DNA from: Candidimonas sp. SYP-B2681
Lineage (GTDB): Bacteria > Pseudomonadota > Gammaproteobacteria > Burkholderiales > Burkholderiaceae_B
DNA length: 64,000 nt
Assembly (NCBI RefSeq): GCF_003971065.1
Contig: NZ_RYDV01000001.1
Coordinates: forward strand, 620,001-684,000
Reading direction: 5' to 3'
Shown: piece after piece, positions 1 to 10,777 of the stretch
Position numbering within the stretch: the first letter of the stretch is position 1
Layout of the letters: each line of letters opens with the position of its first letter
Program-made: the position numbers and the translations under genes
Notes under the pieces: generated by a model
Databases searched by the model: none
What the model was told of the DNA's origin: nothing
What the model saw: only the letters and a program-made list of their open reading frames with translations

Positions 1-156
1 TCTCGCCTTTTCGATGGTGTCGAGAAAAGGGATGCGTATCGCTTCGAACTTGATTTGCTCGAATTGTGAGAGCACGGAATTGCTGAAAGTTTCGGCGGTG
101 ATACCGGTGCTGTCCGAGACAACGAATACAGTTCGTTCGATAAGGGGAGTGGTCAT
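1..156 (-). CDS. ppsR: PEP synthase regulatory protein PpsR, N-terminal part
   Basis: This is the first 52 codons of a gene that runs off the left edge. The product begins MTTPLIERTVFVVSDSTGIT and continues to a QIKFEAIRIPFLDTIEKAR-like segment, which matches the start of the DUF299 bifunctional kinase/pyrophosphorylase that inactivates and reactivates PEP synthase by ADP-dependent phosphorylation and Pi-dependent dephosphorylation. It is divergent from ppsA across 178 bases, the usual arrangement in Burkholderiales, and that context supports the call. The P-loop and catalytic part lie outside the window. The start codon is the ATG at 156-154. Confidence 0.88.
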   Translation of the reverse strand, partial: MTTPLIERTVFVVSDSTGITAETFSNSVLSQFEQIKFEAIRIPFLDTIEKAR

Positions 157-334
157 TGAATAGTTAATGCAGAAGATGCCGGAAACGGTACAATCGCAAG
201 GTTAACAGTCGCCTTACCAGCAGGCAAGGCTGGTTTGCTTAGGGTGTGCGTCCAAAGCGTCGCGGACAACAGGTCGTTTTCTTACCCCTGCGTCTTAAGC
301 AAACAAGCTTTCTTCTATAGTTAAAGGTGACTTT

Positions 335-2698
335 ATGTCGTATGTTGTATCTTTCGAGCAGCTCCGCATGACGGATGTCGACTCGGTAGGGGGTAAAAAC
401 TCATCACTTGGTGAAATGATCAGTCAGTTGGCAGGCGCGGGAGTCCGGGTTCCGGGAGGGTTCGCGACCACGTCTGACGCATTTCGCGATTTCCTAAAAT
501 CAACCAAGCTCGACCAGCGTATCGCTGAGCGTCTGCTCACACTCGATTCGGAAGACGTGCGCGAGCTGGCGAACGCCGGCGCTGAAATACGTCAATGGAT
601 TATCGACACCCCGTTTCCCGCCGATTTCGAGCAGGCTATTCGTGGTGCTTTCGCCGAGCTTGACGCTGACGGCAACGGTTCGTTCGCTGTACGTTCGTCG
701 GCAACTGCCGAAGATCTGCCCGATGCCTCTTTCGCAGGCCAACAAGAAACGTATCTGAATGTGGTCGGCATCGATGAAGTGCTGGAAAAAATCCGCCACG
801 TATTTGCATCGCTCTACAACGACCGCGCCATTTCTTATCGTGTGCATAAAGGGTATGCGCACGGCGACGTCGCCTTGTCGGCAGGCATTCAGCGCATGGT
901 CCGTTCCGACCGCGGCGCTGCTGGTGTGATGTTCACTCTTGACACCGAGTCGGGGTTTAAAGACGTTGTCTTCATCACCTCATCTTATGGCCTGGGCGAG
1001 ACCGTCGTCCAAGGCGCTGTGAATCCTGATGAATTCTATGTATTCAAGCCCACGCTGGCATCAGGCCATTACCCCGTAATCAGCCGCCGTATCGGCTCCA
1101 AACTGCTGAAAATGGAGTTTGACACCGACCGCACGACGGGGCATGCAGTGCGTACGGTCGATGTCCCGGTATCCGAGCGCAATCGCTATTCGCTTACCGA
1201 TGATGAAGTCATCGAGCTGGCACGTTATGCTGTCATTATTGAAAAGCATTATCAGCGTCCCATGGACATCGAGTGGGGTCGCGACGGCATTGACGGCAAA
1301 ATTTATATTCTCCAGGCACGTCCTGAAACGGTTAAATCGCAGCAGGGCCACCACGACGTGCAGGAGCGCTATCGCCTGAAAGCGACAGGCGAAGTCCTTA
1401 TCACCGGACGCGCTATCGGTCAGAAAATCGGCTCAGGAAAAGTGCGGGTCGTGGGCGATATTTCCCAAATGGATCAAGTGCGGCGCGGCGATATTCTGGT
1501 CACCGACATGACGGACCCCAACTGGGAACCGGTCATGAAACTGGCCTCGGCCATCGTGACCAATCGCGGCGGGCGTACGTGCCATGCGGCTATCATCGCA
1601 CGCGAACTGGGCATACCGGCTGTCGTAGGATGCGCTAATGCCACCGACGTGTTGGCCGAAGGCAAGGAAGTTACCGTTTCGTGCGCCGAAGGCGATGAAG
1701 GCCGGATCTACGACGGTCTGCTCGAAACCGAAGTCGACGAGGTTCGCTGGGGCGAAATGCCCGATATTGGCTTGAAGGTCATGATGAACGTGGGCAACCC
1801 CCAATTGGCGTTCGACTTCTCGCAAATCCCGAACCATGGCGTGGGCCTTGCACGTCTGGAATTCATCATTAACAATAATATCAATGTGCATCCAAAGGCC
1901 GTGCTTGATTATCCCAATGTCGATACCGAACTAAAAAAGGCGGTCGAATCGGCAGCACGAGGCTACGCCAGCCCGCGCGCATTCTATGTCGAGAAACTTG
2001 CCGAAGGTATCAGCACGCTGGCAGCGGCTTTCTTCCCCAAACCCGTCATTGTTCGTCTGTCTGATTTCAAGTCCAACGAATATCGCAAGCTGGTGGGCGG
2101 TTCGCGTTACGAACCCGAAGAAGAAAACCCAATGTTGGGTTTCCGCGGAGCGTCGCGCTATGTGTCGGCCGAGTTTGAAGAATGCTTCAAGATGGAATGT
2201 GAAGCATTGAAGAAGGTTCGCGACGAGATGGGCTTGACCAACGTAGAAATCATGGTGCCCTTCGTCCGCACACTTCCCCAAGCTGCCAAGGTGGTTGACC
2301 TTTTGGCCAAATACGGCCTGGCTCGTGGCGAAAACGGCCTTCGTTTGATCATGATGTGCGAAGTGCCGTCAAACGCAATCTTGGCGGAACAATTCCTGGA
2401 ATACTTCGACGGGTTCTCGATTGGCTCCAACGATATGACTCAGCTGACGCTCGGTCTGGATCGCGATTCCGGGCTGGAACTGTTGGCAGCGGACTTCGAC
2501 GAACGAGACGAAGCCGTCAAGTTCATGCTTAGCCGCGCCATCAAGGCCTGCCTGGCTGCTGGCAAATATGTCGGTATTTGTGGTCAGGGCCCTAGCGATC
2601 ATCCTGATCTCGCGCAATGGTTGCGCGATGAGGGAATTTTGTCGATGTCGTTGAATCCGGATACGGTGGTAGACACCTGGCAGCGTCTTGCCCAATAA
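335..2698 (+). CDS. ppsA: phosphoenolpyruvate synthase
   Basis: PEP synthase makes PEP from pyruvate and ATP, releasing AMP and phosphate, and feeds gluconeogenesis in the cytoplasm. The 787-residue length is normal. The order of domains is an N-terminal ATP-grasp/pyruvate-binding domain (about 1-335), a swivelling phosphohistidine domain (about 370-450) with the motif GGRTCHAAI, in which His417 is the expected phosphorylated residue, and a C-terminal TIM barrel (about 470-785) carrying [11 protein letters not shown] and the catalytic cysteine in GICGQGPSD. It faces the regulator ppsR upstream. Two strong inverted repeats follow the stop codon and probably end transcription. Confidence 0.97.
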   Translation: MSYVVSFEQLRMTDVDSVGGKNSSLGEMISQLAGAGVRVPGGFATTSDAFRDFLKSTKLDQRIAERLLTLDSEDVRELANAGAEIRQWIIDTPFPADFEQAIRGAFAELDADGNGSFAVRSSATAEDLPDASFAGQQETYLNVVGIDEVLEKIRHVFASLYNDRAISYRVHKGYAHGDVALSAGIQRMVRSDRGAAGVMFTLDTESGFKDVVFITSSYGLGETVVQGAVNPDEFYVFKPTLASGHYPVISRRIGSKLLKMEFDTDRTTGHAVRTVDVPVSERNRYSLTDDEVIELARYAVIIEKHYQRPMDIEWGRDGIDGKIYILQARPETVKSQQGHHDVQERYRLKATGEVLITGRAIGQKIGSGKVRVVGDISQMDQVRRGDILVTDMTDPNWEPVMKLASAIVTNRGGRTCHAAIIARELGIPAVVGCANATDVLAEGKEVTVSCAEGDEGRIYDGLLETEVDEVRWGEMPDIGLKVMMNVGNPQLAFDFSQIPNHGVGLARLEFIINNNINVHPKAVLDYPNVDTELKKAVESAARGYASPRAFYVEKLAEGISTLAAAFFPKPVIVRLSDFKSNEYRKLVGGSRYEPEEENPMLGFRGASRYVSAEFEECFKMECEALKKVRDEMGLTNVEIMVPFVRTLPQAAKVVDLLAKYGLARGENGLRLIMMCEVPSNAILAEQFLEYFDGFSIGSNDMTQLTLGLDRDSGLELLAADFDERDEAVKFMLSRAIKACLAAGKYVGICGQGPSDHPDLAQWLRDEGILSMSLNPDTVVDTWQRLAQ

Positions 2699-2730
2699 GA
2701 TGCTAATAAATCTTTAACACCGGTCGACAC

Positions 2731-2752
2731 GCAGATCAACACGTTGATCTGC
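2731..2752. repeat. inverted repeat downstream of ppsA
   Basis: GCAGATCAAC and GTTGATCTGC form a perfect 10-base inverted repeat separated by 2 bases. It begins 32 bases after the ppsA stop. There is no T-run after it, so it may be an mRNA 3'-end stabilising stem or a protein-binding site rather than an intrinsic terminator. Confidence 0.6.
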
Positions 2753-2777
2753 AATGGCGCCACCTTGAAGAAGTGCA

Positions 2778-2812
2778 AACGGGCGTCCCGATAGATTATC
2801 GGGACGCCCGTT
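2778..2812. terminator. strong bidirectional hairpin between ppsA and the tetR-type gene
   Basis: A perfect 15-base-pair stem (AACGGGCGTCCCGAT / ATCGGGACGCCCGTT) with a 5-base loop AGATT lies between the convergent ends of ppsA and the TetR-family gene, ending 4 bases before the latter's stop. No T-tract follows on either strand, so it is not a textbook intrinsic terminator, but its position and strength fit a shared transcription end. Confidence 0.7.
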
Positions 2813-2816
2813 CGAC

Positions 2817-3419
2817 TTACGTGGCAGCGCCATAAACGCGCAGGAAAATATCGACAATGCATTGTGCTTTGCGTTCGGCATCCTCATCGCTTAATGCTGC
2901 GCCGGCACCCAGAAGGTTGCGTGTCATGTCGGCGTCGCAAAGGCTACGCAACAACATGGCCATCATGTCTGGATCGCCAACACGCAGGGTGCCAATTTCT
3001 ATTTCCTGGCGCAAGATAGCGGCGATCTCGCTCCACACCCGATGGGTTCCTAATTCGTAAAACTGACGGCCGATGTCCGACGTTCCGCCTACGGAAATTG
3101 CAACCCTCAGTATTTGGATGGTATCCGGGGAATTGATAAGTTTGAGCAGCGACATGACGAAGCGATGTAACTGCGTCGGCAAATTCCCGGACGTCTTCAC
3201 GAGCTCCATGACGTCGTCTGCATATTTATCGGCGGAGCTGAGAAGGGCAGCCAGCAACAACTCTTCTTTTGAAGAGAAATAGTTATACAGAGTTGCCTTG
3301 GAACCGCCTACGCGCGCGGCGATCTGGGACATCGATGCGGCATCGAAGCCGACCTCTCGAAACACTGATACCGCGGTCTCCATGATGGCATCGCGGCGTG
3401 CCTCACTTTTCGTTCTCAT
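2817..3419 (-). CDS. TetR/AcrR-family repressor of the adjacent RND efflux operon
   Basis: A TetR-type DNA-binding regulator of 200 residues. The N-terminal helix-turn-helix is clear (ETAVSVFREVGFDAASMSQ, then KATLYNYFSSKEELLLAAL), followed by a helical ligand-binding domain. The start is taken at the ATG at 3419 (MRTKSEARRD), because the upstream in-frame extension encodes no conserved sequence and runs into the intergenic palindromes. It is transcribed divergently from the three efflux genes, with operator-like inverted repeats between them, so it very probably represses them in response to pump substrates, as AcrR, BpeR and similar regulators do. The ligand cannot be deduced. Confidence 0.92.
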   Translation of the reverse strand: MRTKSEARRDAIMETAVSVFREVGFDAASMSQIAARVGGSKATLYNYFSSKEELLLAALLSSADKYADDVMELVKTSGNLPTQLHRFVMSLLKLINSPDTIQILRVAISVGGTSDIGRQFYELGTHRVWSEIAAILRQEIEIGTLRVGDPDMMAMLLRSLCDADMTRNLLGAGAALSDEDAERKAQCIVDIFLRVYGAAT

Positions 3420-3456
3420 TTTGGTCTCACATAATTGAACTGCCTTGTACAGTTTT

Positions 3457-3481
3457 GCTTGACACGGCGCTTTTGTCAAGC
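3457..3481. promoter_or_regulatory. inverted repeat with opposed TTGACA boxes between regulator and efflux operon
   Basis: GCTTGAC at 3457-3463 and GTCAAGC at 3475-3481 form a 7-base inverted repeat. They contain a TTGACA on the plus strand (3459-3464) and another on the minus strand (3479-3474), which fit opposed -35 elements for the efflux operon and the regulator. The matching -10 boxes are not strong, so this is a candidate only. Confidence 0.45.
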
Positions 3482-3489
3482 GTAAACTG

Positions 3490-3504
3490 ACCGTACTGTA
3501 CGGT
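3490..3504. promoter_or_regulatory. candidate operator of the TetR-type repressor
   Basis: ACCGTAC-T-GTACGGT is a perfect 7+1+7 palindrome about 80 bases before the adaptor gene. A related GTACAG element sits nearer the regulator (about 3446-3453). Position and symmetry are what is expected of a TetR-dimer operator controlling both divergent transcripts. Binding is inferred. Confidence 0.6.
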
Positions 3505-3581
3505 TATAAATTCCCACATCTACCTCTGCGCTCCCAATGAGCAGTCACCGCCTTTTTCCTAATCTTCATCCCCGAGACCCT

Positions 3582-4802
3582 ATGAATTCCAACTTACGTC
3601 GCCCGTACTTGCTATCGCTATCGATTCTGGCCAGCGCAATGATAGTCGCAGGTTGCGCCGAACCGGCTGCACAAGAGGCTCCGGCTTCAGTGCCTGAGGT
3701 CAGTGTCGTGACAGTTGAGGCCGGACCTGTATCGCTGACGAGCGAGCTAGCAGGGCGTACCAGCCCGTTCATGGTCTCGGAAGTCCGTCCTCAGGTTGGT
3801 GGGATCGTGAAGAAAAGATCGTTCGTAGAGGGCAGTGACGTAAAAGCGGGCGATACCTTATACGAGATCGATCCTGCAACATATAAAGCGAATCACAACA
3901 GCGCCAAGGCCGCATTGGCCAAGGCTGAAGCCAACTTGAAAGTGGCGCGGCTGACGTCAAACCGCTACAAGGAATTGGTCAAGATCAATGCGGTCAGCCG
4001 TCAGGACAACGACCGCGCCACGGCTGAAATGCTTCAAGCTCAGGCCGATGTTGCTTCTGCAAAAGCGGCGCTTGATATGGCGGCCATCAACCTGGGATAC
4101 ACCCGCGTCACAGCGCCAATCTCTGGACGAATTGGTCAGTCCAGCATCACGCCTGGCGCACTGCTTTCAGCCAATCAAACTAGTCCTTTAGCGACGATTC
4201 AGCAACTGGACCCTATCTATGTCGACGTAACGCAGTCCAGCGTTGAACTGATGCGTCTGCGTCGAGCGTTGGCTTCCGGTTCTTTGTCAAGTACAGAAGA
4301 CGGCAAGGCGAACGTGAAGCTGGTGCTCGAAGATGGAACGCTGTATGCGCACCCCGGAAAGCTGCAATTCTCGGATGTAAGCGTGGATATCGGCACCGGC
4401 ATGGTAAGGCTGCGAGCGGTCTTTCCCAATCCAGAGCAGCATCTACTGCCCGGAATGTATGTGCGGGCGGTCCTGGAAGAGGGCGTGCGTCACGATGCGA
4501 TCCTGGTGCCGCAAAAGGGCGTCACGCGTGACGCCAAAGGCAATGCGACAGCGCTTGTCCTTAATGCGGCAGACGTGGTCGAGGCCCGGGTCCTGAAGAC
4601 GTCACGGACGGTAGGCGACCAATGGCTCGTTGACGATGGCATCAAGGCCGGAGAGCGACTGATTGTCGAGGGCGTGCAAAAGGTACGTCCGGGGACAAAT
4701 GCCCAGGTAGCAGAACAGCAAGTCGCTGACCCAGCTGCCGGTAAAGGTGATGATCTAGCCAGCGCTGATCGTTCATCCGATCACTCTCAAGCATCCAACT
4801 AA
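3582..4802 (+). CDS. acrA: RND efflux periplasmic adaptor (membrane fusion) lipoprotein, AcrA/MexA type
   Basis: The periplasmic adaptor links the inner-membrane pump to the outer-membrane channel. The ATG at 3582 gives [13 protein letters not shown] followed by a hydrophobic stretch and the lipobox IVAGC, so Cys25 should be lipidated. An earlier in-frame ATG at 3537 would add 15 residues ahead of the signal peptide and is less likely. The barrel-sandwich/lipoyl halves ([20 protein letters not shown] and [12 protein letters not shown]) flank an alpha-helical hairpin rich in Ala and Lys, with a beta-barrel and membrane-proximal domain after it. It is the first gene of a three-gene operon; the pump follows 17 bases later. 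Confidence 0.95.
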   Translation: MNSNLRRPYLLSLSILASAMIVAGCAEPAAQEAPASVPEVSVVTVEAGPVSLTSELAGRTSPFMVSEVRPQVGGIVKKRSFVEGSDVKAGDTLYEIDPATYKANHNSAKAALAKAEANLKVARLTSNRYKELVKINAVSRQDNDRATAEMLQAQADVASAKAALDMAAINLGYTRVTAPISGRIGQSSITPGALLSANQTSPLATIQQLDPIYVDVTQSSVELMRLRRALASGSLSSTEDGKANVKLVLEDGTLYAHPGKLQFSDVSVDIGTGMVRLRAVFPNPEQHLLPGMYVRAVLEEGVRHDAILVPQKGVTRDAKGNATALVLNAADVVEARVLKTSRTVGDQWLVDDGIKAGERLIVEGVQKVRPGTNAQVAEQQVADPAAGKGDDLASADRSSDHSQASN

Positions 4803-4819
4803 ACCCCGGAGCAGTAACC

Positions 4820-7800
4820 ATGTCACGATTTTTTATTGATCGCCCTATCTTTGCATGGGTGATCGCGCTCGTCATCATGCTTGCGGGGGGATTGTCGATA
4901 ATGAGCTTGCCCGTCGCGCAGTACCCCGCCATTGCTCCGCCGCAAGTCAGCATCACGGCGAACTATCCAGGTTCGTCCGCACAGACCTTGCAGGACACGG
5001 TGACCCAGGTCATCGAGCAGCAGATGAAGGGCATTGATGGCATGGACTATATGTCTTCGACCAGCGATTCCTCTGGACGCATGGCGCTGACCATCACGTT
5101 CAAGGCAGGTACGGATCCCGATATCGCCCAGGTTCAAGTACAAAACAAGCTGGCGATCGCGACCCCCATGCTGCCGCAGGAAGTGCAACGTCAGGGCGTG
5201 CAGGTAACCAAATCAACGGCGAACTTCCTGATGGTGGTCGGGCTGATATCCCAGGACGGCAGTATGAGCGCCACCGACCTTGGCGACTATGCCGTTGCCA
5301 ATCTACGCGATCCCATGAGCCGTGTCGAGGGTGTCGGCGAACTGGAAGTGTTCGGTAGCCAATATGCAATGCGCATCTGGCTTGATCCAAATAAGCTTTT
5401 CAGCTACAACCTTGTGCCTGGCGATATCGTGAACGCGGTTCGGGCACAGAACGCCCAAGTTTCCGCCGGACAACTCGGTGCCACACCCTCCGTTCCAGGG
5501 CAACAATTAAACGCGACGATCACCTCGCAGACGTTGTTGCAGACGCCAGAGGAGTTTGGAGCGATACTCTTGCGGTCTACCCCAGAAGGGGCGGCCGTCC
5601 GCTTGCGCGACGTCGCGCAAATTGAAATGGGCAGCGAGGGCTATAACATCGTTGCACGGTATAACGGACTGCCGACTGCAGGCCTGGGTTTCAAACTTGC
5701 TACCGGCGCGAATGCCCTGGACACCGCTGAAGCCATCAAGGCGCAGGTTAAGACCATGGAATCATCATTCCCGTCGGGGATGAAAGCAGTGATTGCCTTC
5801 GATACAACGCCGTTCGTTGAGGTATCAATCAGTGGAGTGGTTACCACCCTGATTGAGGCCGTGATCCTGGTTTTCCTGGTGATGTATCTGTTCCTGCAGA
5901 ACTTCCGCGCCACGCTGATTCCAACCATTGCTATCCCCGTGGTACTGCTTGGCACCTTCGGCATATTGAGCGCGTTCGGATTTTCGATCAACACGCTGAC
6001 GTTGTTCGGGGTTGTGCTCGCCATCGGATTGCTGGTCGATGATGCCATTGTGGTGGTTGAAAACGTCGAGCGGCTAATGACGGAAGAGGGCTTGTCGCCG
6101 ATAGAAGCGACACGAAAGTCCATGGACCAGATCACAGGCGCCCTGGTGGGGATTGGCATGGTGATCTCGGCGGTGCTGATACCTATGGCATTTTTCGGAG
6201 GGTCCACCGGGGTAATTTATCGCCAGTTCTCCATCACCATTGTGTCGGCGATGGGATTGTCTGTATTAGTTGCGATCATCCTCACACCCGCACTATGTGC
6301 AACGATGCTCAAGCCGATAGCCAAGGGTCAGCACGCAAAGCGTGGCCGTTTCTTCACTTGGTTCAACCAGGCTTTTGACCGCAGCAACAATAAATATCAA
6401 GGCATCGTGGGCGGCATGCTGGCTCACAGCACCCGCTACCTATTGATCTATGCTGCGCTGGTTGCGGTCACCGTACTTATGTTCGTTCGGATGCCGACTT
6501 CCTTTCTCCCAGATGAGGATCAGGGCGTATTGTTCACGCAGGTATTGTTGCCGGCCGGAGCAACGCAAGAACGCACCCTGGCTGCACTGGACAAGATGGA
6601 AGCCCACTTCATGGAAAATGAAAAGGATAACGTCGAATCGGTGTTTACCGTAGCGGGCTTCAGCTTCGCCGGTGCCGGGCAAAATGCCGGCTTGGGATTT
6701 GTGAAACTGACACCGTGGGATGAACGCCCCGGAGAAGAAAACGGCGTAGCAGCGATCGCAGGCCGTGCCATGGGCGCTTTGTCTCAGATAAAAGATGCAA
6801 TGGTCTTCGCCTTCGCCCCGCCCGCCGTGATGGAGCTCGGCAATGCCGGTGGATTCGACTCATACTTGCAAGATCGCTCGAGCGCAGGTCACGAAAAATT
6901 GACCGAGGCACGCAATCAATTGTTGGGTCTCGCCGCCCAGCATCCAGGCCTCTCGGCGGTAAGGCCAAACGGACAGGATGACACACCGCAGTACCGAATC
7001 GAAATCGACCAGGCGAAGGCCGGTGCGTTGGGCCTGAGCATGGATCAGATCAATAGCACCCTATCTACCGCGTGGGGCGGATCTTATGTGAATGATTTCA
7101 TCGATGGCGGGCGAATCAAGAAAGTGTACGTTCAATCCGAAGCGGCCTCGCGCATGGTGCCGGAGGACTTAAAGAAATGGTACGCCCGAAATACAGAAGG
7201 CGAAATGGTTCCGTTTTCTGCGTTTTCGAGCGCGTACTGGTCGTCGGGATCTCCTCGGCTAGAGCGCTATAACGGAATTCCCGCCGTGCAAATCCAGGGC
7301 GCGCCGGCTCCCGGCGTCAGTTCAGGCGATGCTATGGCCGCTATGGAAGAAATTGCTGCTCAACTGCCGCCAGGCTTCGGTATTGAATGGACCGGACAGT
7401 CTTACCAGGAACGCATGTCGGGATCCCAGGCTCCAGCTCTGTATGCGATTTCATTAATTGTTGTGTTCCTGTGCCTGGCCGCCTTATATGAAAGCTGGTC
7501 TATTCCCTTTGCTGTGATGTTGGTAGTGCCTTTAGGAATTCTGGGCGCGCTCGTCGCGGCCAGCACCCGTGGAATGTCGAATGACGTTTACTTCCAGGTC
7601 GGGTTGCTTGTGACGATTGGGCTAGCGGCAAAGAACGCCATCATGATCGTAGAGTTTGCACGGGATCTGATGAACGACGGTATGGGTGTGGTCGACGCAG
7701 CGCTGAAAGCAGCCAAGCTGCGGTTGCGACCCATTTTGATGACGTCGATTGCCTTCGGGCTAGGGGTGTTGCCCCTAGCAATTTCCACGGGCGCAGGCTC

Positions 7801-7972
7801 GGGCAGCAAAAATGCCATCGGAACCGGGGTACTGGGAGGTACGATCGCCGCCACCTTCTTGGGCATTTTCTTTATCCCTCTGTTCTTCGTGGCAGTGCGC
7901 AAGCTGGTGTCCCGTAAAAAGCCCGATACCTCGGCAAAACCTCCAATTGCTACCCAGCCGGACGAAGCCTGA
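4820..7972 (+). CDS. acrB: RND efflux pump, HAE1 family (AcrB/MexB type)
   Basis: A proton-driven inner-membrane multidrug exporter of 1050 residues, the usual length. It starts [20 protein letters not shown], the canonical first segment of HAE1 pumps, and has twelve predicted membrane segments with two large periplasmic loops. The proton-relay aspartate pair is visible in [18 protein letters not shown] (transmembrane segment 4), and [17 protein letters not shown] carries the partner lysine region of segment 10. It lies between the adaptor and the outer-membrane channel genes; its stop is followed after one base by the ATG of the channel gene. The substrate range cannot be read from sequence. 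Confidence 0.97.
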   Translation: MSRFFIDRPIFAWVIALVIMLAGGLSIMSLPVAQYPAIAPPQVSITANYPGSSAQTLQDTVTQVIEQQMKGIDGMDYMSSTSDSSGRMALTITFKAGTDPDIAQVQVQNKLAIATPMLPQEVQRQGVQVTKSTANFLMVVGLISQDGSMSATDLGDYAVANLRDPMSRVEGVGELEVFGSQYAMRIWLDPNKLFSYNLVPGDIVNAVRAQNAQVSAGQLGATPSVPGQQLNATITSQTLLQTPEEFGAILLRSTPEGAAVRLRDVAQIEMGSEGYNIVARYNGLPTAGLGFKLATGANALDTAEAIKAQVKTMESSFPSGMKAVIAFDTTPFVEVSISGVVTTLIEAVILVFLVMYLFLQNFRATLIPTIAIPVVLLGTFGILSAFGFSINTLTLFGVVLAIGLLVDDAIVVVENVERLMTEEGLSPIEATRKSMDQITGALVGIGMVISAVLIPMAFFGGSTGVIYRQFSITIVSAMGLSVLVAIILTPALCATMLKPIAKGQHAKRGRFFTWFNQAFDRSNNKYQGIVGGMLAHSTRYLLIYAALVAVTVLMFVRMPTSFLPDEDQGVLFTQVLLPAGATQERTLAALDKMEAHFMENEKDNVESVFTVAGFSFAGAGQNAGLGFVKLTPWDERPGEENGVAAIAGRAMGALSQIKDAMVFAFAPPAVMELGNAGGFDSYLQDRSSAGHEKLTEARNQLLGLAAQHPGLSAVRPNGQDDTPQYRIEIDQAKAGALGLSMDQINSTLSTAWGGSYVNDFIDGGRIKKVYVQSEAASRMVPEDLKKWYARNTEGEMVPFSAFSSAYWSSGSPRLERYNGIPAVQIQGAPAPGVSSGDAMAAMEEIAAQLPPGFGIEWTGQSYQERMSGSQAPALYAISLIVVFLCLAALYESWSIPFAVMLVVPLGILGALVAASTRGMSNDVYFQVGLLVTIGLAAKNAIMIVEFARDLMNDGMGVVDAALKAAKLRLRPILMTSIAFGLGVLPLAISTGAGSGSKNAIGTGVLGGTIAATFLGIFFIPLFFVAVRKLVSRKKPDTSAKPPIATQPDEA

Positions 7973-7973
7973 C

Positions 7974-9383
7974 ATGAATCGTTTATCTTTACCCACTATA
8001 GCGACTGCTTTACTGCTTGCAGGCTGCACCAGCATGGCGCCCAACTACGAACAACCCGCTATGCCGGTCTCAGGCAACTGGCCCACTGGGCCAGCCTATG
8101 AGATGTCGGCCGAAGATGCAACGCCTTTGGCTTTTGACATCGACTGGAAACAGTTTATTGTCGATGACAACCTGCGCAAGCTGGTTGCCATCGCACTAGA
8201 GAACAATCGCGACTTACGCGTTGCGGCCTTGAATATTGAACGTGCTCGTGCGCTATATCAAATACAGAGCGCCGATAGCTTCCCCTCGATTGGCATCTCG
8301 GGCTCGGGCACAAGCCAGCGTATGCCGGCCGACCTGACACCTAGCGGTGAAGCCGGCATCAGTCGTCAGTACAGCGCCGGTGTGGGAATGAGTGCCTACG
8401 AGATCGACCTTTTCGGACGCGTGCGCAGCCTCAAAGATGAAGCCTTGCAGCGCTATTTGTCGACCCGCGAGTCTAGGAATACGGTGCAGATTTCTCTTAT
8501 AGCGGAAGTTGCCAACGCCTATCTGACGATGGGTGCTGACCAGGAGCGCCTGGAGCTGGCACGGCAAACGCTGGCAAATCAAACGAAGTCATATGATCTA
8601 ACCCGCCGTAGCCACGAGCTTGGCGTGGCATCCATGCTGGATCTTCGGCAGGCCCAGACGATAGTTGAGTCTGCAAGAGTTGACGTCGCGCGATTTACGA
8701 GCCAGGTTGCACAGGATAAAAACGCCCTCATTTTGTTGATCGGCAGTCATGTCCCTGATGAACTTCTTCCTGTATCGCAAAACGACGATAAGGTCACTTT
8801 GGCTCGGTTGAATGCTGGGGTGCCGTCCAACGTCCTGCAGCGGCGTCCCGATGTGCTGCAGGCTGAAAAGCTATTGCAAGCGGCTAACGCCAATATCGGC
8901 GCGGCAAGGGCGGCATTCTTTCCCAGCATCAGTCTCACGGCTTCGGCCGGAACCGCGAGCAGCGCCTTATCGGGCCTATTTGACGGCGGTAGCGGTTTCT
9001 GGAACTTCATTCCGCAGATCAATCTACCCATTTTTGAGGGCGGTCGTAATCGTGCCAACTTGAGAGTGTCCGAGGTTGACCGCGATATCGCATTGGCGCA
9101 GTACGAGAAAGCGATCCAAAACGCTTTTCGTGAAGTGGCCGACGGTCTGGCGCAACGCGGAACCATTGACGAACAGCTAAACGCCCAAATGGCGCTGGTC
9201 GATGCATCAGCCGACAATCATGCCTTATCGGACGCACGTTTTCGCAGCGGTGTCGACAGTTACCTGAACGTGCTTGATGCACAACGCAGCCTTTATGCTG
9301 CTCAGCAAGATCTGATCACGCTGCGGCTGACAAAGAACAGTAATCACGTTACGCTTTACAAAGCTTTAGGCGGAGGATGGTAA
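7974..9383 (+). CDS. outer-membrane efflux channel lipoprotein, OprM/NodT family
   Basis: The third part of the RND system, a TolC-fold trimeric channel of 469 residues. The ATG at 7974 gives [18 protein letters not shown], a lipoprotein signal with Cys18 lipidated; longer readings that start inside the pump gene are not credible. Two OEP repeats are visible, with the typical [18 protein letters not shown] and [20 protein letters not shown] segments. The one-base gap after the pump stop shows translational coupling. The nearest families are OprM, BpeB-associated OprB and AxyM/AmeC of Alcaligenaceae. Confidence 0.95.
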   Translation: MNRLSLPTIATALLLAGCTSMAPNYEQPAMPVSGNWPTGPAYEMSAEDATPLAFDIDWKQFIVDDNLRKLVAIALENNRDLRVAALNIERARALYQIQSADSFPSIGISGSGTSQRMPADLTPSGEAGISRQYSAGVGMSAYEIDLFGRVRSLKDEALQRYLSTRESRNTVQISLIAEVANAYLTMGADQERLELARQTLANQTKSYDLTRRSHELGVASMLDLRQAQTIVESARVDVARFTSQVAQDKNALILLIGSHVPDELLPVSQNDDKVTLARLNAGVPSNVLQRRPDVLQAEKLLQAANANIGAARAAFFPSISLTASAGTASSALSGLFDGGSGFWNFIPQINLPIFEGGRNRANLRVSEVDRDIALAQYEKAIQNAFREVADGLAQRGTIDEQLNAQMALVDASADNHALSDARFRSGVDSYLNVLDAQRSLYAAQQDLITLRLTKNSNHVTLYKALGGGW

Positions 9384-9427
9384 GCGGGATTTTTTCTAAC
9401 CTTTACGGAAATAAGGACAAAGAATAA

Positions 9428-10738
9428 ATGATGCAGACTGGACCGCACAAAGTGGTAATTGTGGGTGGCGGGGCTGGAGGACTGGAATTGGCGGCGAAGC
9501 TAGGTAAAAAATTCGGGCCTCAACATGTCTTTTTGGTAGACAGGGCGGGCGACCATATCTGGAAGCCTTCGTTGCACGAAGTCGCAGCCGGCACGCTGGA
9601 TATACACCGTGAGGGCCTTTCATACTTTATGTTGGCCAAAGATAAAGGGTTCACCTTTATCTTTGGTGAAGTCGCGCATGTCGATCGCGATGGCCGTCTT
9701 GTACAACTGAAACCAGTTTTTTCCGACCAGGACATCGAAATTTTCCCCGCACGTAATTTGCATTACGATACTCTGGTATTAGCTGTGGGCAGCAAATCCA
9801 ATTTTTTCGGCACACCCGGGGCAGCTGAACATGCTATTGCGCTGGACTCCACCCAGGAAGCGGAACGATTCCGCCTAAGATTGCTGCACCAATTAGTAAC
9901 TGCCAATCAAAAGAAGACTGAGCACGCGGATTACGTCTTGAAGATCGGTATTGTGGGTGGTGGGGCAACTGGCGTTGAGCTTGCCGCCGAGCTGCGTGAA
10001 GCTTGCGCTGACGCCGTCTTTTATGGTCTTAATAGCCTTGATCCCCAACGAGACATCCAGATAACTTTGCTTGAAGGCGCCGATCGTATCTTATCGGCAC
10101 TTCCCGAAAAAATGTCGGTTGCGGCACAGCAATTACTGATTGACCGGGGCATACAGGTGAAAACTTCTGTCCGGGTCGCCAGGGTCGAACCGGACGCTTT
10201 GTACGATGCGAATGGCGCCAGGTACCCCATAGACTTATGTGTATGGGCTGCCGGGATCGAAGCGCCGATTTTCCTGAAACAATTGCGTCTTCAAACCAAC
10301 CGCATTAATCAACTTGTCGTCGATCGAGGGCTACGCACTGAGGACCCCGCAGTCTTTGCCTTGGGCGATTGCGCGCAAGTGCCCTGGGACAACACGACCC
10401 AGTTTCTTCCCGCCCGTGCCCAGATCGCTCATCAGCAGGCGAGCTTTCTTTTGCCTGAGATGGCTCGGCGGATACAAGGCCAACAAAGCGAAAACCGTAA
10501 CTTCCGCTTTCGCGACTATGGATCCCTGGTTTCGGTGGGCCACAGCCGCGGCGTGGGCAGTTTGATGGGGGTGCTTTCCGGGAAAAGCTGGTTCGTTGAA
10601 GGGTTGCTCGCCAGGATGATGTACATGAGCCTGCACTTGATGCATCACTTTGCTATTTTAGGCTTCGCTCGTACAGCGGCTTTGGCCTTGGGCAGAATAC
10701 TGATGAAACGCGGGGCCCCAAGGGTAAAGCTGCATTAA
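9428..10738 (+). CDS. ndh: type II NADH:quinone oxidoreductase
   Basis: A single-subunit, non-proton-pumping NADH dehydrogenase at the inner face of the cytoplasmic membrane. The N-terminal FAD-binding motif VVIVGGGAGGLELAAKLG and the second dinucleotide motif IGIVGGGATGVELAAEL are both present, as is HIWKPSLHEVAAGTLD, close to the E. coli Ndh sequence. The FAD-contacting FALGDCAQV segment follows. The C-terminal amphipathic and hydrophobic region (about 390-430) should attach it to the membrane. The length of 436 residues is normal. It lies 44 bases after the efflux operon, on the same strand, and may be read through from it. Confidence 0.93.
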   Translation: MMQTGPHKVVIVGGGAGGLELAAKLGKKFGPQHVFLVDRAGDHIWKPSLHEVAAGTLDIHREGLSYFMLAKDKGFTFIFGEVAHVDRDGRLVQLKPVFSDQDIEIFPARNLHYDTLVLAVGSKSNFFGTPGAAEHAIALDSTQEAERFRLRLLHQLVTANQKKTEHADYVLKIGIVGGGATGVELAAELREACADAVFYGLNSLDPQRDIQITLLEGADRILSALPEKMSVAAQQLLIDRGIQVKTSVRVARVEPDALYDANGARYPIDLCVWAAGIEAPIFLKQLRLQTNRINQLVVDRGLRTEDPAVFALGDCAQVPWDNTTQFLPARAQIAHQQASFLLPEMARRIQGQQSENRNFRFRDYGSLVSVGHSRGVGSLMGVLSGKSWFVEGLLARMMYMSLHLMHHFAILGFARTAALALGRILMKRGAPRVKLH

Positions 10739-10777
10739 AATAGTTCGACGCCTAGTAAGCTGAAGCCGGGGAACGCC

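Noticed and set aside
5641-6207. A 188-codon open frame antisense to the RND pump
   Set aside because: Rich in Ser, Thr and Ile, and wholly within the pump gene; no homology recognised.
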